From Amycolatopsis xylanica (GTDB lineage Bacteria > Actinomycetota > Actinomycetes > Mycobacteriales > Pseudonocardiaceae): a DNA stretch of 64,000 bases. Of the stretch, positions 44,420 through 53,022 are shown piece by piece. The stretch is taken from NCBI RefSeq assembly GCF_900107045.1, contig NZ_FNON01000008.1, positions 356,456 through 420,455 on the forward strand. The letters run 5' to 3'. Under the pieces are notes generated by a model. The model was not told the origin of the DNA and did no database searches. It saw nothing but the letters and a program-made list of their open reading frames with translations. Numbering within the stretch: the first letter of the stretch is position 1; the number at the start of each line of letters is the position of its first letter. The position numbers and the translations under genes were made by a program.

Positions 44420-47400
44420 TTACGGGTCATAGTCCCAGGTCACCGATTGTTCGTCCGTGATCTGTTCGGCGAGCGTCGTCCCGTCCCAGACGAAGTCGAT
44501 TCGCTCGGCGATCTGACCACCGGCGTGCCGCTCCTTGGCGACCCGCCTGCCCAGCGCGTCATAACGGTATCGCCAGTCGGCGTTGTCGGGGGTGACCAAG
44601 CCGATCAGCTGGTCGTCGGCATTCCACGTGTACTGCCACACATCGGCGCCACGCTGCTTGCGCGTGACCCTGCCTTGCTGGTCGTACTCATAGCGCAACG
44701 CACCCGCTTCATGGAGCAGGGTTCCCGTGTAACGCCACTGTCCGGACGGAGCCTCGCCATGCCTGGCCACGGTGGTCAGGTTTCCCGCCACGTCGTACCG
44801 GTAATGCTCAGACCACCGTTGGCCGTGCACCTGCTCGACCCTGCCGAACCGGTCGAGATCGAATCGGCGCGATCCGTTGATCTGATCGGCGACAGCGGTG
44901 ACGTTGCCGTCCAGACGGTACTGGAAAACGCGATGTTGCACCGGTTTGTTCGAGCCGGCCAGCATGGTCTGGCTGACCAGCTGGTCGTTCACGTCCCACG
45001 ACTGCGCGAAGCGCAGACCCGCCGGGCTTGTTCTGGTGGTTTCGCGGCCCGCGGCGTCGTAGGCGAACGCCAGCGTGCGGCCGCCATTGCGCAGCGCGAC
45101 CGGTGAGCCGGCGTCGTTGAACTCCCACGTTGACACCGTGCCGCTCGGCGTCTGCCTGCGGACACAACGGCCAAGCGCGTCGAATTCCGATGTGACGGTT
45201 CGGCCGTTCACCGTCTCGGTCAGCACTCGCCCGAGCGCGTCCCTGGTCAGCACGATGTCCGAGTCGCGGCTCGACGCCGACACGAGCCGCCCGGCCGGGT
45301 CGTAGGCGAAGTTCATCGTGTCCGTCGGGGACCGCGTCGTCACGACGTTGCCGCGAAGGTCGCGGTGGTAGGTGGTGGTCTGCCCGGCTCCGTTGGTCGT
45401 GCCGGTGAGCTGGCCTGCCGCGTCCCGCTCATAGGTGGTCACGCGGCCGTTGAAGTCGGTTTCGCGCACCAGGAAACCGGCCTGGTCGTACTCGTACCGC
45501 CACACCGAGCCCTGCGCGTTGGTGACCGTGGTCAGGTTCAGTTCGGTGTCGTAGCCGAATTCGATGCGGCTGCCGTCCGCGTTGACCTGCGCGACCGGCA
45601 GGTCGAAATGGGTCGTGGCGACCGACAACAGCGGACCATCACCCACGGAGTACTCGGCGAAGTTGCCCTCTGGGTCATGTCGCCACCGTTCCACCGTCCC
45701 GTCTGGCCGCGTCCTGGTGAGCGGCTTGCCCTCCACGGTCCAGGTCGTCCTGGTCGAGGCGCCCAGCGGGTCGACCGTCGTGGTGATCCGGCCGAGTACG
45801 TCCCGGCTGATCCGGGTCGTGTGGCCGAGCGGATCGATGACCGCGACGGGCAGGCCACGGGCATCGGTTTCGATCCGGTGCACGCGGCCCAGCGCATCGG
45901 TTTCGGTCCGGCGATGCCCGAGTTCGCTGTAGCCGTATCGGGTGACCGCGCCGGTCGGATCCGTTTCCTCGATGAGGTTGCCGCGGTCGTCGCGCCGGTA
46001 ACGCCAGTGCGCGCCGTCGGTGTCGGTGATCACGACGGGCAGGCCATGCTCGTCCTCGACGGAGGTGGTGCCGCTGCCGTCCGGATAGACGATACGAGTG
46101 GGCTCCTCGCTCCGGCCGTACTCGTATCGGGTCGTGCGGCCCAGCGGATCCGTTTCCGCGGTGACCCGGCCGTACTCGTCGTGCTCGAACCGCCTCGTCG
46201 CACCGAGCGGGCCGACCTCGCGGATCAGCTGCCAGTTGTCGTTGAAGTGGTAGGCGCTGACCGCGCCGAGCGAGTTCCGATAGGTGGTAACCCTGGTGGC
46301 CTGGTCATACTCGATCGAGCAAGCGAGCGCGCCACCACTTCCCTCGGTACTGACGACCTGGCCGGCGTGGTTGTAGTGGTAGGAGTACCAGTGGCGGTTG
46401 CGGTCGATCCATTTGGTAACCCGGCCGTCGCCGTCGTACTCGAACCGCATGGCCCGGCCGGATGAGTTGCGCACGGCGGACAGGCGGCCTCCGGCGTCGT
46501 ACTCGTAGGTGGCCAAGGAAATGTCGGTGCTGGCCGCGTGCGTCATGCGTAGACCGGTGATCCGGCCATTCACCGTATCGACGGCGACGCGGTAGCCTCC
46601 GGAATGTTCGATCGCCGTCGGCGTGCCCGCGGCATCCCGGACGATGGTGACGCGGTTGCCGTTGCGGTCGGTGATCGCGGACAACGGCGCGTGCGTGGTC
46701 TCTCCGGTTCCGGCCGCGGCCCGGAAATGGCGGATCTGCCCGTCCACTGGGCTGGTGACGGTGAACTCGCCTGCGGAGATGAGGCGCAACGGCCAGCGGG
46801 CGCCGTGCGACGGCAGCACCGAAGTGCCGTCCGCCGGCGGCGTCGGATAGGTCAGCGTGACCCCGTCCGCGCCGACGTAGCAGACACCGGCCGCGTCCGA
46901 CTCGACCCGCTGGTCCACTGTGGACGCCCAAGAAGGGCCGAACGACCGGCCGAGACGATAGGTCGAGATGTGCGTCCGGCGCAGCACCAGTGGAAGCACG
47001 CCAGCAAGCTCGACATCGGTCTGGGACATCAGCATTTCACCGGTGGCCAGGTCGACCGGGTCGCCACCCGTGCACTTCCCCTTGTTGGAGCGGCCGTCCT
47101 TCGCCGGGTCGGTGTTGCCGCGCGCGCTGGTGTCGTTCGGCTTCGTTGACGCGTTCTGTGGCTTCGTCGGCGAGTGGCCGCCGGGCGTCGAATCCGGGCT
47201 CGAAGGCGTGCTCGGCGAGCCATCCGGCGCGGAGCTCGAGGACGGTGTGTGGGCGCTCGGCGACGTCGAGGAACTCGGTGTGGTGCCCTCGCCTTTCGGC
47301 GCTTGGACATCCGGGCCGTCTGCCCTCTTCGCGGCTTTGGCCGCGGACGGGCTCGTGCCGCCGCCTTTGCCGAGCTTCTTGCCGAGCTTGGACAGTTTCT

Positions 47401-48136
47401 CGATGATCTCCCCGAGCTTGTCCACGATCTTGCGGATCTTCGGCGCGACATTGCCGATCGTCTTGACCAGCTTGCGGATCAGATCGGAGACCTTGCTGAT
47501 CGCCTTCGTGATCGCGGTCGTCGCCTGCGCGGCGACCAGCGGTGTCGCGAACCCCAGCGTGCACGCCTCTTCCAGCGCCCAGGAGATCAGCTTCCCGACC
47601 AGCTCGGCCACCAGATCACGCACAGTCTCACGGACCATGGCCACGACCTGGCCCATCACCATCACGCCCGTGGAGATCCCATCGGCGAGCGTCGCCGCAC
47701 CCGCGAACGCGTCCGCCTGCTCCGCGACCTCACCGCGATAGGCATCACCTGCGGCGCCGGTCCAGCCCGCGGTCCCGTTCTTGGCCTCGTTCGAGAAGTC
47801 ACTCGCGATCGCGGTGACCTCTTTGGCCACATTCGCCCACGTGTCGGAATACGACTGAATCACCGGCGGATCACCCGCCAGCCAATCGAGTGCCTCCTTC
47901 AACGGCTGCACATGCTCGATCAGCCACGAAACGCCGTACTGCGCCAGCGTCCCGATCGGATCGAGTGCCAGCGACAGGACTTCGAGCCCGACCCCGAGCG
48001 CGCCCAGGCCACCTTCGACCCAGGAGCCGTCCTTGACCCCGTTCGCCAGATCGACCGCGGACTCCGCGATCCCGATCCCCGTCACCCCGGTCGTCTGCGA
48101 CTGAGCCTGCGCGACCAGCGGATTCCCCTCAGGCAC
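44420..48136 (-). CDS. RHS-repeat polymorphic toxin, shell part, probably exported by a type VII (ESX) system
   Basis: 1238 residues. The N-terminal region (about 1-220) is helical with a WXG100-like hairpin turn in TAGWTGAAGDAYRGEV, suggesting ESX export. A Pro/Ser/Thr linker (about 270-350) follows, then a DUF6531 start of the cage (GDPVDLATGEMLMSQTDVEL) and then RHS/YD repeats such as YDAGGRLSAV, YDGDGRVTKW and YEYDQAGFLVRETDFNGR up to the end. It ends SVTWDYDP at an in-frame TAA, before the core-closing repeats and the toxin. The protein therefore probably has an open cage and no toxin. A sequencing error cannot be ruled out. Confidence 0.85.
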   Translation of the reverse strand: MPEGNPLVAQAQSQTTGVTGIGIAESAVDLANGVKDGSWVEGGLGALGVGLEVLSLALDPIGTLAQYGVSWLIEHVQPLKEALDWLAGDPPVIQSYSDTWANVAKEVTAIASDFSNEAKNGTAGWTGAAGDAYRGEVAEQADAFAGAATLADGISTGVMVMGQVVAMVRETVRDLVAELVGKLISWALEEACTLGFATPLVAAQATTAITKAISKVSDLIRKLVKTIGNVAPKIRKIVDKLGEIIEKLSKLGKKLGKGGGTSPSAAKAAKRADGPDVQAPKGEGTTPSSSTSPSAHTPSSSSAPDGSPSTPSSPDSTPGGHSPTKPQNASTKPNDTSARGNTDPAKDGRSNKGKCTGGDPVDLATGEMLMSQTDVELAGVLPLVLRRTHISTYRLGRSFGPSWASTVDQRVESDAAGVCYVGADGVTLTYPTPPADGTSVLPSHGARWPLRLISAGEFTVTSPVDGQIRHFRAAAGTGETTHAPLSAITDRNGNRVTIVRDAAGTPTAIEHSGGYRVAVDTVNGRITGLRMTHAASTDISLATYEYDAGGRLSAVRNSSGRAMRFEYDGDGRVTKWIDRNRHWYSYHYNHAGQVVSTEGSGGALACSIEYDQATRVTTYRNSLGAVSAYHFNDNWQLIREVGPLGATRRFEHDEYGRVTAETDPLGRTTRYEYGRSEEPTRIVYPDGSGTTSVEDEHGLPVVITDTDGAHWRYRRDDRGNLIEETDPTGAVTRYGYSELGHRRTETDALGRVHRIETDARGLPVAVIDPLGHTTRISRDVLGRITTTVDPLGASTRTTWTVEGKPLTRTRPDGTVERWRHDPEGNFAEYSVGDGPLLSVATTHFDLPVAQVNADGSRIEFGYDTELNLTTVTNAQGSVWRYEYDQAGFLVRETDFNGRVTTYERDAAGQLTGTTNGAGQTTTYHRDLRGNVVTTRSPTDTMNFAYDPAGRLVSASSRDSDIVLTRDALGRVLTETVNGRTVTSEFDALGRCVRRQTPSGTVSTWEFNDAGSPVALRNGGRTLAFAYDAAGRETTRTSPAGLRFAQSWDVNDQLVSQTMLAGSNKPVQHRVFQYRLDGNVTAVADQINGSRRFDLDRFGRVEQVHGQRWSEHYRYDVAGNLTTVARHGEAPSGQWRYTGTLLHEAGALRYEYDQQGRVTRKQRGADVWQYTWNADDQLIGLVTPDNADWRYRYDALGRRVAKERHAGGQIAERIDFVWDGTTLAEQITDEQSVTWDYDP

Positions 48137-48214
48137 CAGCGACCTCCCCGTTCAGCCAGCCCTACGACGAACCTAGCCCATCAGCCGGGGATAGAACCTC
48201 GCCTCAACGCCAAC

Positions 48215-48252
48215 GGGGCCTCTACCAGGGGTAAGTCCCTGGTAGAGGCCCC
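48215..48252 (-). terminator. Terminator of tmRNA
   Basis: 16-bp perfect stem (GGGGCCTCTACCAGGG and complement) with a 6-nt loop, 30 bp downstream of the tmRNA 3' end and 79 bp in front of the RHS start. Confidence 0.75.
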
Positions 48253-48281
48253 GAAGGGTGGAGTTCGTGCAATGACTGTCG

Positions 48282-48652
48282 TGGTGGAGGTGCCGGGAAT
48301 TGAACCCGGGTCCTCTGGCGGATCATCAGGGCTTCTCCGTGCGCAGTCCGCTGTGTCTCTACTTGACCCCATCGATCTCGCGAACAAGCCGATGTGACGG
48401 GCCCAGCCACTGTTTGTTTCCTAACCGGGCCCCGTGGCCGGGACCGGCAGTACTCCTCCTAGCTGATGCCGGGATCCGGGACGGAGGAACTCCCGGGCCG
48501 ACAGACTCGCACTACTGCTTAGGCAGCGAGGGCGAAGTCGCGCTGATTGGAATCGGCGCTTATTGGTTTGCCATGACGCTCAACAGTGGTCTCTGGCCTG
48601 CACTGGCACGCTTCACCTGAATCAACGTCCAAAGTCGAAACCGTTCACCCCC
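48282..48652 (-). ncRNA. ssrA: tmRNA
   Basis: 371 nt. The 5' end GGGGGTGAACGGTTTCGACT and the encoded 3' end ...CCGGCACCTCCACCA form the tRNA-like acceptor (GGGGGTG pairs with CACCTCC). The tag frame runs 48557 to 48519 and encodes ADSNQRDFALAA followed by TAA, the actinobacterial degradation tag. It rescues stalled ribosomes together with SmpB, which is encoded at 55.2-55.7 kb. Confidence 0.95.
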
Positions 48653-48814
48653 TGGGTGCTGTCAGTGGTACACAACCTGTCCATCATAACTCCTGGTGTC
48701 CACCCGTTATTCCGGCTGGTGGGGTTAGCCCCACCTCCTGGATGCCCGTGCGCACCATGGCCGCTGGTGGCACCGGCCGCGCATGCTGGGTTCCTGCTGA
48801 GAGAGGAGCCGGTC

Positions 48815-49483
48815 ATGGAGCGCAGAGGTGCGTCCTTCAGCGGGTCGCTGGTGTACCTGCTGATGAACTTCCCGCTGGGGGTCACCGCGTTCGTGGTGCT
48901 CATGGCGCTGGTGCCCGCCGGGGTCGGCACCGCGGTCGTGTGGGTCGGGCTGCCGGTGCTGATGCTGGTGTTCCTGCTGCTCAAGGGCGCCGCGCGGGTG
49001 GAGAGGGCGCGGACGTACGCGCTGACGGACACTTTTGTGGCGATGCCGTATCTGCCGTTGCCGGAAGGCGGGCACTGGCCGCGCTGGAAGGCGCGGCTGC
49101 GTGACGCGCAGACGTGGCGTGACCTGGCGTACTTCCTGCTGCTGTTCCCGGTCGGGGTCGCCGAGTTCTGCCTGCTGGTGGGGTTCTGGGCGACCAGTCT
49201 CGGCCTGGTGGGGCTGCCGATCTACTTCCGGTACCTGCCCGATGGCGCCTGGTACTTCCCGCGCTGGGACGACCTGCGCTGGATCACCGTCGACTCGACC
49301 GTGGAGGCGCTACCGTGGGCGGCACTGGGGGTGTTGTGCGTCGCGCTGTCGGTCGCGCTGACCAAGGCGATGGCCGCGCTGCACACCCGGTTCGCGGCGG
49401 CACTGCTCGGCCCGACGGCCCGGCGGCGTGAGCTGCTCGAAGACGAACTGGTGGAGCGGGAACTGAGTGTGACGAGCCGATGA
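48815..49483 (+). CDS. Sensor-domain membrane protein
   Basis: 222 residues from the ATG at 48815, preceded by AGAGGAG. It has two membrane-helix pairs (about 10-50 and 105-140), a fifth helix near 170-190, and the 'sensor' domain layout (LTDTFVAMPYLPLPEGGHWPRWKARLRDAQTW) known from N-terminal parts of actinobacterial histidine kinases. The stop overlaps the start of a kinase with the same N-terminal layout. It likely assists that kinase in signal detection. Function inferred. Confidence 0.8.
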   Translation: MERRGASFSGSLVYLLMNFPLGVTAFVVLMALVPAGVGTAVVWVGLPVLMLVFLLLKGAARVERARTYALTDTFVAMPYLPLPEGGHWPRWKARLRDAQTWRDLAYFLLLFPVGVAEFCLLVGFWATSLGLVGLPIYFRYLPDGAWYFPRWDDLRWITVDSTVEALPWAALGVLCVALSVALTKAMAALHTRFAAALLGPTARRRELLEDELVERELSVTSR

Positions 49484-50604
49484 CGACCGAACTGGACCAG
49501 CCGCGTCCGCATCCCGCGAAGGCGATCGGCTACATGATCGTCTCCTTCCCGTGGCGGCTGCTGCAGTTCGTGCTGATCGTGGTCCTGATGGCGGTCGGGA
49601 TCAGCACGGTGGTGATCTGGGTGGGCATCCCGATCCTGATCGCCACGACCTCGCTGACCCGGTGGTTCGGCGACGTGGAGCGCCGCTGGGTGCGGTCGGC
49701 GCTGGCGGCTCCGCTGCCGGGGATCGAGCGGAGCCCGACCGAGGGCCTGAGCATGCTGCGCCGCTGGCAGGTCCGGCTGACGGATCCGACGACGTGGCGG
49801 GACATGGCGTATCTGCTGCTCGCGTTCCCGATCGCCTGCGCGGAGTTCGCGCTCGGCCTGGCGTCGATCGTCCTGGTGCCGATGGCGATCTGGGTGGTGC
49901 CGTGGATCGCCTGGGCGCACGGCAGGCTGGCGATGTGGCTGCTCGGCCCGAACAAGACCGCGCGGCTGGAGGTCAAGGCGGAGCGGCTGCAGGCCTCGCG
50001 GGCTCGCGGTGTCGACGCGGCCGAAGCCGAGCGCCGCCGCATCGAGCGCGACCTGCACGACGGCGCCCAGCAGCGGCTGGTGGCGGTGGCGATGAGCCTC
50101 GGCCGCGCGAAGGCGAAGTTCGAGCGTGACCCGGAAGCGGTGCGCGCGCTGCTCGACGAGGCGCACGTGGACGCCAAGCTCGCCGTCTCGGAGCTGCGCG
50201 ACCTGGCCAGGGGCATCTACCCGGCGGTGCTGGGCGACCGCGGTCTCGACGCGGCGCTGTCGGCGCAGGCGGCGAAGTCGCCGATCCCGGTCGACGTTTC
50301 CGTCGACGTCGAACCGCGCCCGCCGGCGGCCGTCGAGAGCACGGCGTACTTCATCGTCGGCGAGTGCCTGACGAACATCGCGAAGTACGCGGAAGCCTCC
50401 GAAGCCCGCGTCAAGCTGTGGCGCACCGACGACACGGTGGTCGTCGAGGTCACCGACAACGGCAAGGGCGGCGCCGAGATCCGCCCCGGCGGCGGACTGG
50501 CCGGTCTCGCGGACCGCGCGGCCACGATCGACGGCGTCATCACCGTGGTGAGCCCCGTCGGCGGCCCGACGGTCATCCGCGCGGATCTCCCCTGCACCTG
50601 GTGA
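49480..50604 (+). CDS. Sensor histidine kinase (NarL-type)
   Basis: 374 residues. The N-terminal sensor domain (about 15-160) with four membrane helices repeats the layout of the upstream protein (MIVSFPWRLLQFVLIVV..., SPTEGLSMLRRWQVRLTDP). HisKA_3 has the phospho-accepting His in RRIERDLHDGAQQRL. HATPase_c carries DNGKGGAEI and GGGLAGLADRA. It probably phosphorylates the response regulator encoded 63 bp downstream. Confidence 0.92.
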   Translation: MTTELDQPRPHPAKAIGYMIVSFPWRLLQFVLIVVLMAVGISTVVIWVGIPILIATTSLTRWFGDVERRWVRSALAAPLPGIERSPTEGLSMLRRWQVRLTDPTTWRDMAYLLLAFPIACAEFALGLASIVLVPMAIWVVPWIAWAHGRLAMWLLGPNKTARLEVKAERLQASRARGVDAAEAERRRIERDLHDGAQQRLVAVAMSLGRAKAKFERDPEAVRALLDEAHVDAKLAVSELRDLARGIYPAVLGDRGLDAALSAQAAKSPIPVDVSVDVEPRPPAAVESTAYFIVGECLTNIAKYAEASEARVKLWRTDDTVVVEVTDNGKGGAEIRPGGGLAGLADRAATIDGVITVVSPVGGPTVIRADLPCTW

Positions 50605-50667
50605 AGCCCGGCCCTGGATAGGGTGTGAGCCTCGGGAAAAGCCGAGTCACACATCTTGGGGGCCCGC

Positions 50668-51312
50668 ATGCGGGTAGTGATCGCCGAAGACGCAGTGCTG
50701 CTTCGCGCGGGCGTAACGAGGCTGCTGGAAGACGAGGGCATCGAGACGGTCGCGGCCGTCGACAACGGCGACGACCTGCTCGGCGCGGTCAAGGAACACC
50801 GCCCCGACCTGGCCATCGTCGACGTCCGCATGCCGCCGACGTTCACCGACGAGGGCCTGCGCGCGGCTATCGGCGCCCGTAAGGAGATCCCGGGCCTGCC
50901 GGTGCTGGTGCTGTCCCAGTACGTCGAGGAGAGCTACGCCGTCGAACTGCTTTCGGGCGGCGCGGGCGGCGTCGGCTACCTGCTCAAGGAACGTGTCGCC
51001 GATGTCGCGGACTTCCTCGACGCGGTCCGCCGCGTCGCGGGTGGTGGCACCGCTATCGACCCGGACGTCATCGCCCAGCTCATGGCCCGCGGCCGCAAGA
51101 ACCCGCTCGACGCGCTCACCAACCGCGAGTCCGAGGTGCTCGGCCTGATGGCGCAGGGCCTGTCGAACACGGCGATCGCGAACTCGCTGGTCGTCTCGCA
51201 CGGCGCGGTCGAGAAGCACATCGGCAACATCTTCGCCAAGCTCGGCCTCGAAGCCAGCTCGGAGGAGCACCGCCGCGTCCGCGCGGTGCTCACTTACCTC
51301 GGCCGCAGCTGA
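50668..51312 (+). CDS. NarL/LuxR-family response regulator
   Basis: 214 residues from the ATG at 50668. The receiver domain has EDAVLLRAGV, phospho-acceptor Asp in DLAIVDVRMPP and YLLKERV. The C-terminal LuxR helix-turn-helix has LTNRESEVLGLMAQGLSNTA. Cognate regulator of the preceding kinase. Ends in front of palindromic repeat copy C, which probably stops transcription. Confidence 0.93.
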   Translation: MRVVIAEDAVLLRAGVTRLLEDEGIETVAAVDNGDDLLGAVKEHRPDLAIVDVRMPPTFTDEGLRAAIGARKEIPGLPVLVLSQYVEESYAVELLSGGAGGVGYLLKERVADVADFLDAVRRVAGGGTAIDPDVIAQLMARGRKNPLDALTNRESEVLGLMAQGLSNTAIANSLVVSHGAVEKHIGNIFAKLGLEASSEEHRRVRAVLTYLGRS

Positions 51313-51316
51313 ACGC

Positions 51317-51360
51317 TCGTGAGCGTTGCGGGCGGTTCTAACCGCCCGCAACGCTCACGA
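51317..51360. repeat. Palindromic repeat element, copy C
   Basis: 21-bp perfect arms (TCGTGAGCGTTGCGGGCGGTT and complement) with a 2-nt loop, five bases past the response-regulator stop. Likely terminator. Confidence 0.8.
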
Positions 51361-51397
51361 CCCCCGCGCAGCACCACACGGGACCAGGGCCGGTGTA

Positions 51398-51443
51398 GTC
51401 GTGAGTGGTACGGCCGGTTCTAACCGGCCGGAACACTCACGAC
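51398..51443. repeat. Palindromic repeat element, copy D
   Basis: 22-bp arms with two mismatches around GGCCGGTTCTAACCGGCC. It lies 7 bp past the cupin stop codon, convergent to copy C. The right arm equals that of copy B. Confidence 0.8.
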
Positions 51444-51449
51444 TCCCGT

Positions 51450-51824
51450 TTACTGGGCCCACGGCGGCGCGATGACCATGCCGTTGAGCTTGCCCTCGAT
51501 GCCACGCGACGTGCAGACGGTGAGCACCGCGGGCTCGTCGCCCGGGTTACTCAGCAGCAGCGGCGTTTCCGGCGGCAGGATGACCGCGTCGCCGACGGCG
51601 GGCGAGTGCGCCTCGTCGCCGACCTCGATCGAGATCGACCCCGCGCGCAGCAGGAACACCTCTTCCTTGCTGACCGTGTGCCGCTCGCTCTTCGCTCCCG
51701 GCGCCACCTCCAGCTGCCAGATCGCCAGTTCGGTCGAGCCGCGGCTCGGCACCGCGAGCGGCCGGAAGACGAAACCGTTGTTGTTGTCGATGGCCGGAGC
51801 TTCGGACAGCGTGACCAGACTCAT
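51450..51824 (-). CDS. Cupin-domain protein
   Basis: 124 residues from the ATG at 51824, which has GGAGGGG four bases upstream. A single cupin barrel carries the metal-binding pattern (KSERHTVSKEEVFLLRAGS for motif 1 and NPGDEPAVLTVCTS for motif 2), although one usual His is missing. Small cupins of this size often act as isomerases, dioxygenases or ligand-binding proteins. It diverges from a MarR regulator across the 22-bp operator-like array, so MarR control is very likely. Substrate unknown. Confidence 0.86.
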   Translation of the reverse strand: MSLVTLSEAPAIDNNNGFVFRPLAVPSRGSTELAIWQLEVAPGAKSERHTVSKEEVFLLRAGSISIEVGDEAHSPAVGDAVILPPETPLLLSNPGDEPAVLTVCTSRGIEGKLNGMVIAPPWAQ

Positions 51825-51873
51825 GTACCCCTCCAGATGGTCAACTTGCTTGACTTCCAATACAGTAAAGCAG

Positions 51874-52141
51874 ATTGACCAAACTAGTCAAGCAGCTTGT
51901 CCAAATTAGTCAGGCAGCCTGCTCAGAGCGGTCAAGTAGCCTGCCCAAATTGGTCAAGCGGCCTGCCCAAAACAGGCAAGCAGACTGACCAAAACGGTCA
52001 AGTCGCTTGCCCAACGCAGTCAAGTCGCTTGCCCAACGCAGTCAAGTCGCTTGCCCAACGCAGTCAAGTCGCTTGTCCAAAACGGTCAAGTTGCTTGCCC
52101 GAGGCAGTCAAGTAGCCTGACCAAGACGTCAAGCGGCTTGT
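51874..52141. repeat. Array of 13 operator-like palindromes at 22-bp pitch
   Basis: Units begin at 51874, 51896, 51918, 51940, 51962, 51984, 52006, 52028, 52050, 52072, 52094 and 52116 (exactly 22 bp apart) and 52137 (21 bp). The consensus is CTTGNCCAAAACGGTCAAG, an inverted repeat with arms (C)TTGACC/GGTCAA(G). Neighbouring units are joined as CAAG-N3-CTTG. Three central units are identical; outer ones diverge. The array fills the interval between the divergent cupin gene and marR. 22 is not a multiple of three and there are no distinct spacers, so it is neither coding nor CRISPR. Multiple MarR-binding sites are the simplest reading. Confidence 0.85.
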
Positions 52142-52159
52142 CCGAAGAAGGGAAAACCC

Positions 52160-52618
52160 GTGCTCCAAGGCGACCTCCCCGCCCTGCTGGCGATGAGCTT
52201 CCGCGCCGTCATGGACCAGATCCACGCCCAGCTCGACGCCGACGGCTTCGCCGACGCCCGCCCCGCGCACGGGTTCGTCTTCCACTTCCTCTCCCACCAA
52301 GGCAGCGCCACCGCCGTCGAGATCGGCGACCACCTCGGCATCACCAAGCAGGCCGCCGTCCAGCTCGTCGACGAACTCGAGAAGCGCGATTACGTCCTGC
52401 GCACCCCGCACCCGACGGACCGCCGCAGCCGCTCGATCTCCCTTTCCCCACGCGGCTGGCTGTGCATCGAGCGCGTCGTGGCGCTGTCCAGGCAGGCCGA
52501 GGAACGCTGGGCGAACCTGGTCGGCCACGAGCGTTTGGACCAGCTCAGGACCGACCTGCTCGCCTTCGTCCAAGACGCGGCAAGGGAACGCCCGGTGACG
52601 CTGCGTCCGGTGTGGTGA
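52160..52618 (+). CDS. MarR-family transcriptional regulator
   Basis: 152 residues from a GTG with GAAGAAGGG 7 bp upstream. The winged helix reads SATAVEIGDHLGITKQAAVQLVDELEKRDYVLRTPHPTDRRSR, with the wing in the classic D-x-R-S/R position. The start is 19 bp after the last unit of the 22-bp palindrome array, so it likely controls itself and the divergent cupin. Ligand unknown. Confidence 0.88.
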   Translation: MLQGDLPALLAMSFRAVMDQIHAQLDADGFADARPAHGFVFHFLSHQGSATAVEIGDHLGITKQAAVQLVDELEKRDYVLRTPHPTDRRSRSISLSPRGWLCIERVVALSRQAEERWANLVGHERLDQLRTDLLAFVQDAARERPVTLRPVW

Positions 52619-52701
52619 CTCTCTTCACCCGAATCGACGGCGGCACAACGCAGTTCGCTCACCTACCATGGTCGGAACTCGCCAGAGCGAAGGAGTTCCC
52701 G

Positions 52702-52929
52702 ATGTCAGCGTCCGAGCGTCAAGCCCGCTTCTTCGGCGGGCCGCTCGACGGCCGCGTCCAGGAACTCGGTGAGACCGAACCGGTGAGCGGAACCGTCGTC
52801 CGGCACGTGCACCTCCACGAAGGCCCGAAGATCGAAACGCACTACGCGTTGGGCCACAGCGAAGTCTCGGGCTGGGAATACCGCCTCTGCCCGATCGTCG
52901 AGCCGCACGAGGACTGCGAGCCGAGGTAG
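52702..52929 (+). CDS. Small hypothetical protein
   Basis: 75 residues with AAGGAG in front of the ATG. It begins MSASERQARFFGGPLDGRVQEL and is rich in His and Glu (HVHLHEGPKIETHYALGHSE). No membrane helix. The GGPLDG opening resembles small actinobacterial proteins of unknown function. Follows marR by 83 bp. Confidence 0.65.
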   Translation: MSASERQARFFGGPLDGRVQELGETEPVSGTVVRHVHLHEGPKIETHYALGHSEVSGWEYRLCPIVEPHEDCEPR

Positions 52930-53022
52930 GGAAAGCCCCACCAAGAACCCAGGGAAACCCGAACTCCGATACGGCGGCTCGCACCGCTGTGCGCGAAGCC
53001 CGATCGGGCGAGGCTCTTTCCC

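Noticed and set aside
48137..48281. A short gene between RHS and tmRNA
   Set aside because: The frames there overlap the terminator stem and have no ribosome site.
51897..52115. A repeat-rich open frame across the 22-bp array
   Set aside because: The 22-bp period shifts the frame each unit, there is no ribosome site, and the translation just mirrors the DNA repeat.
51874..52141. CRISPR array
   Set aside because: Repeats are contiguous at 22-bp pitch with no distinct spacers, and no cas gene is nearby.
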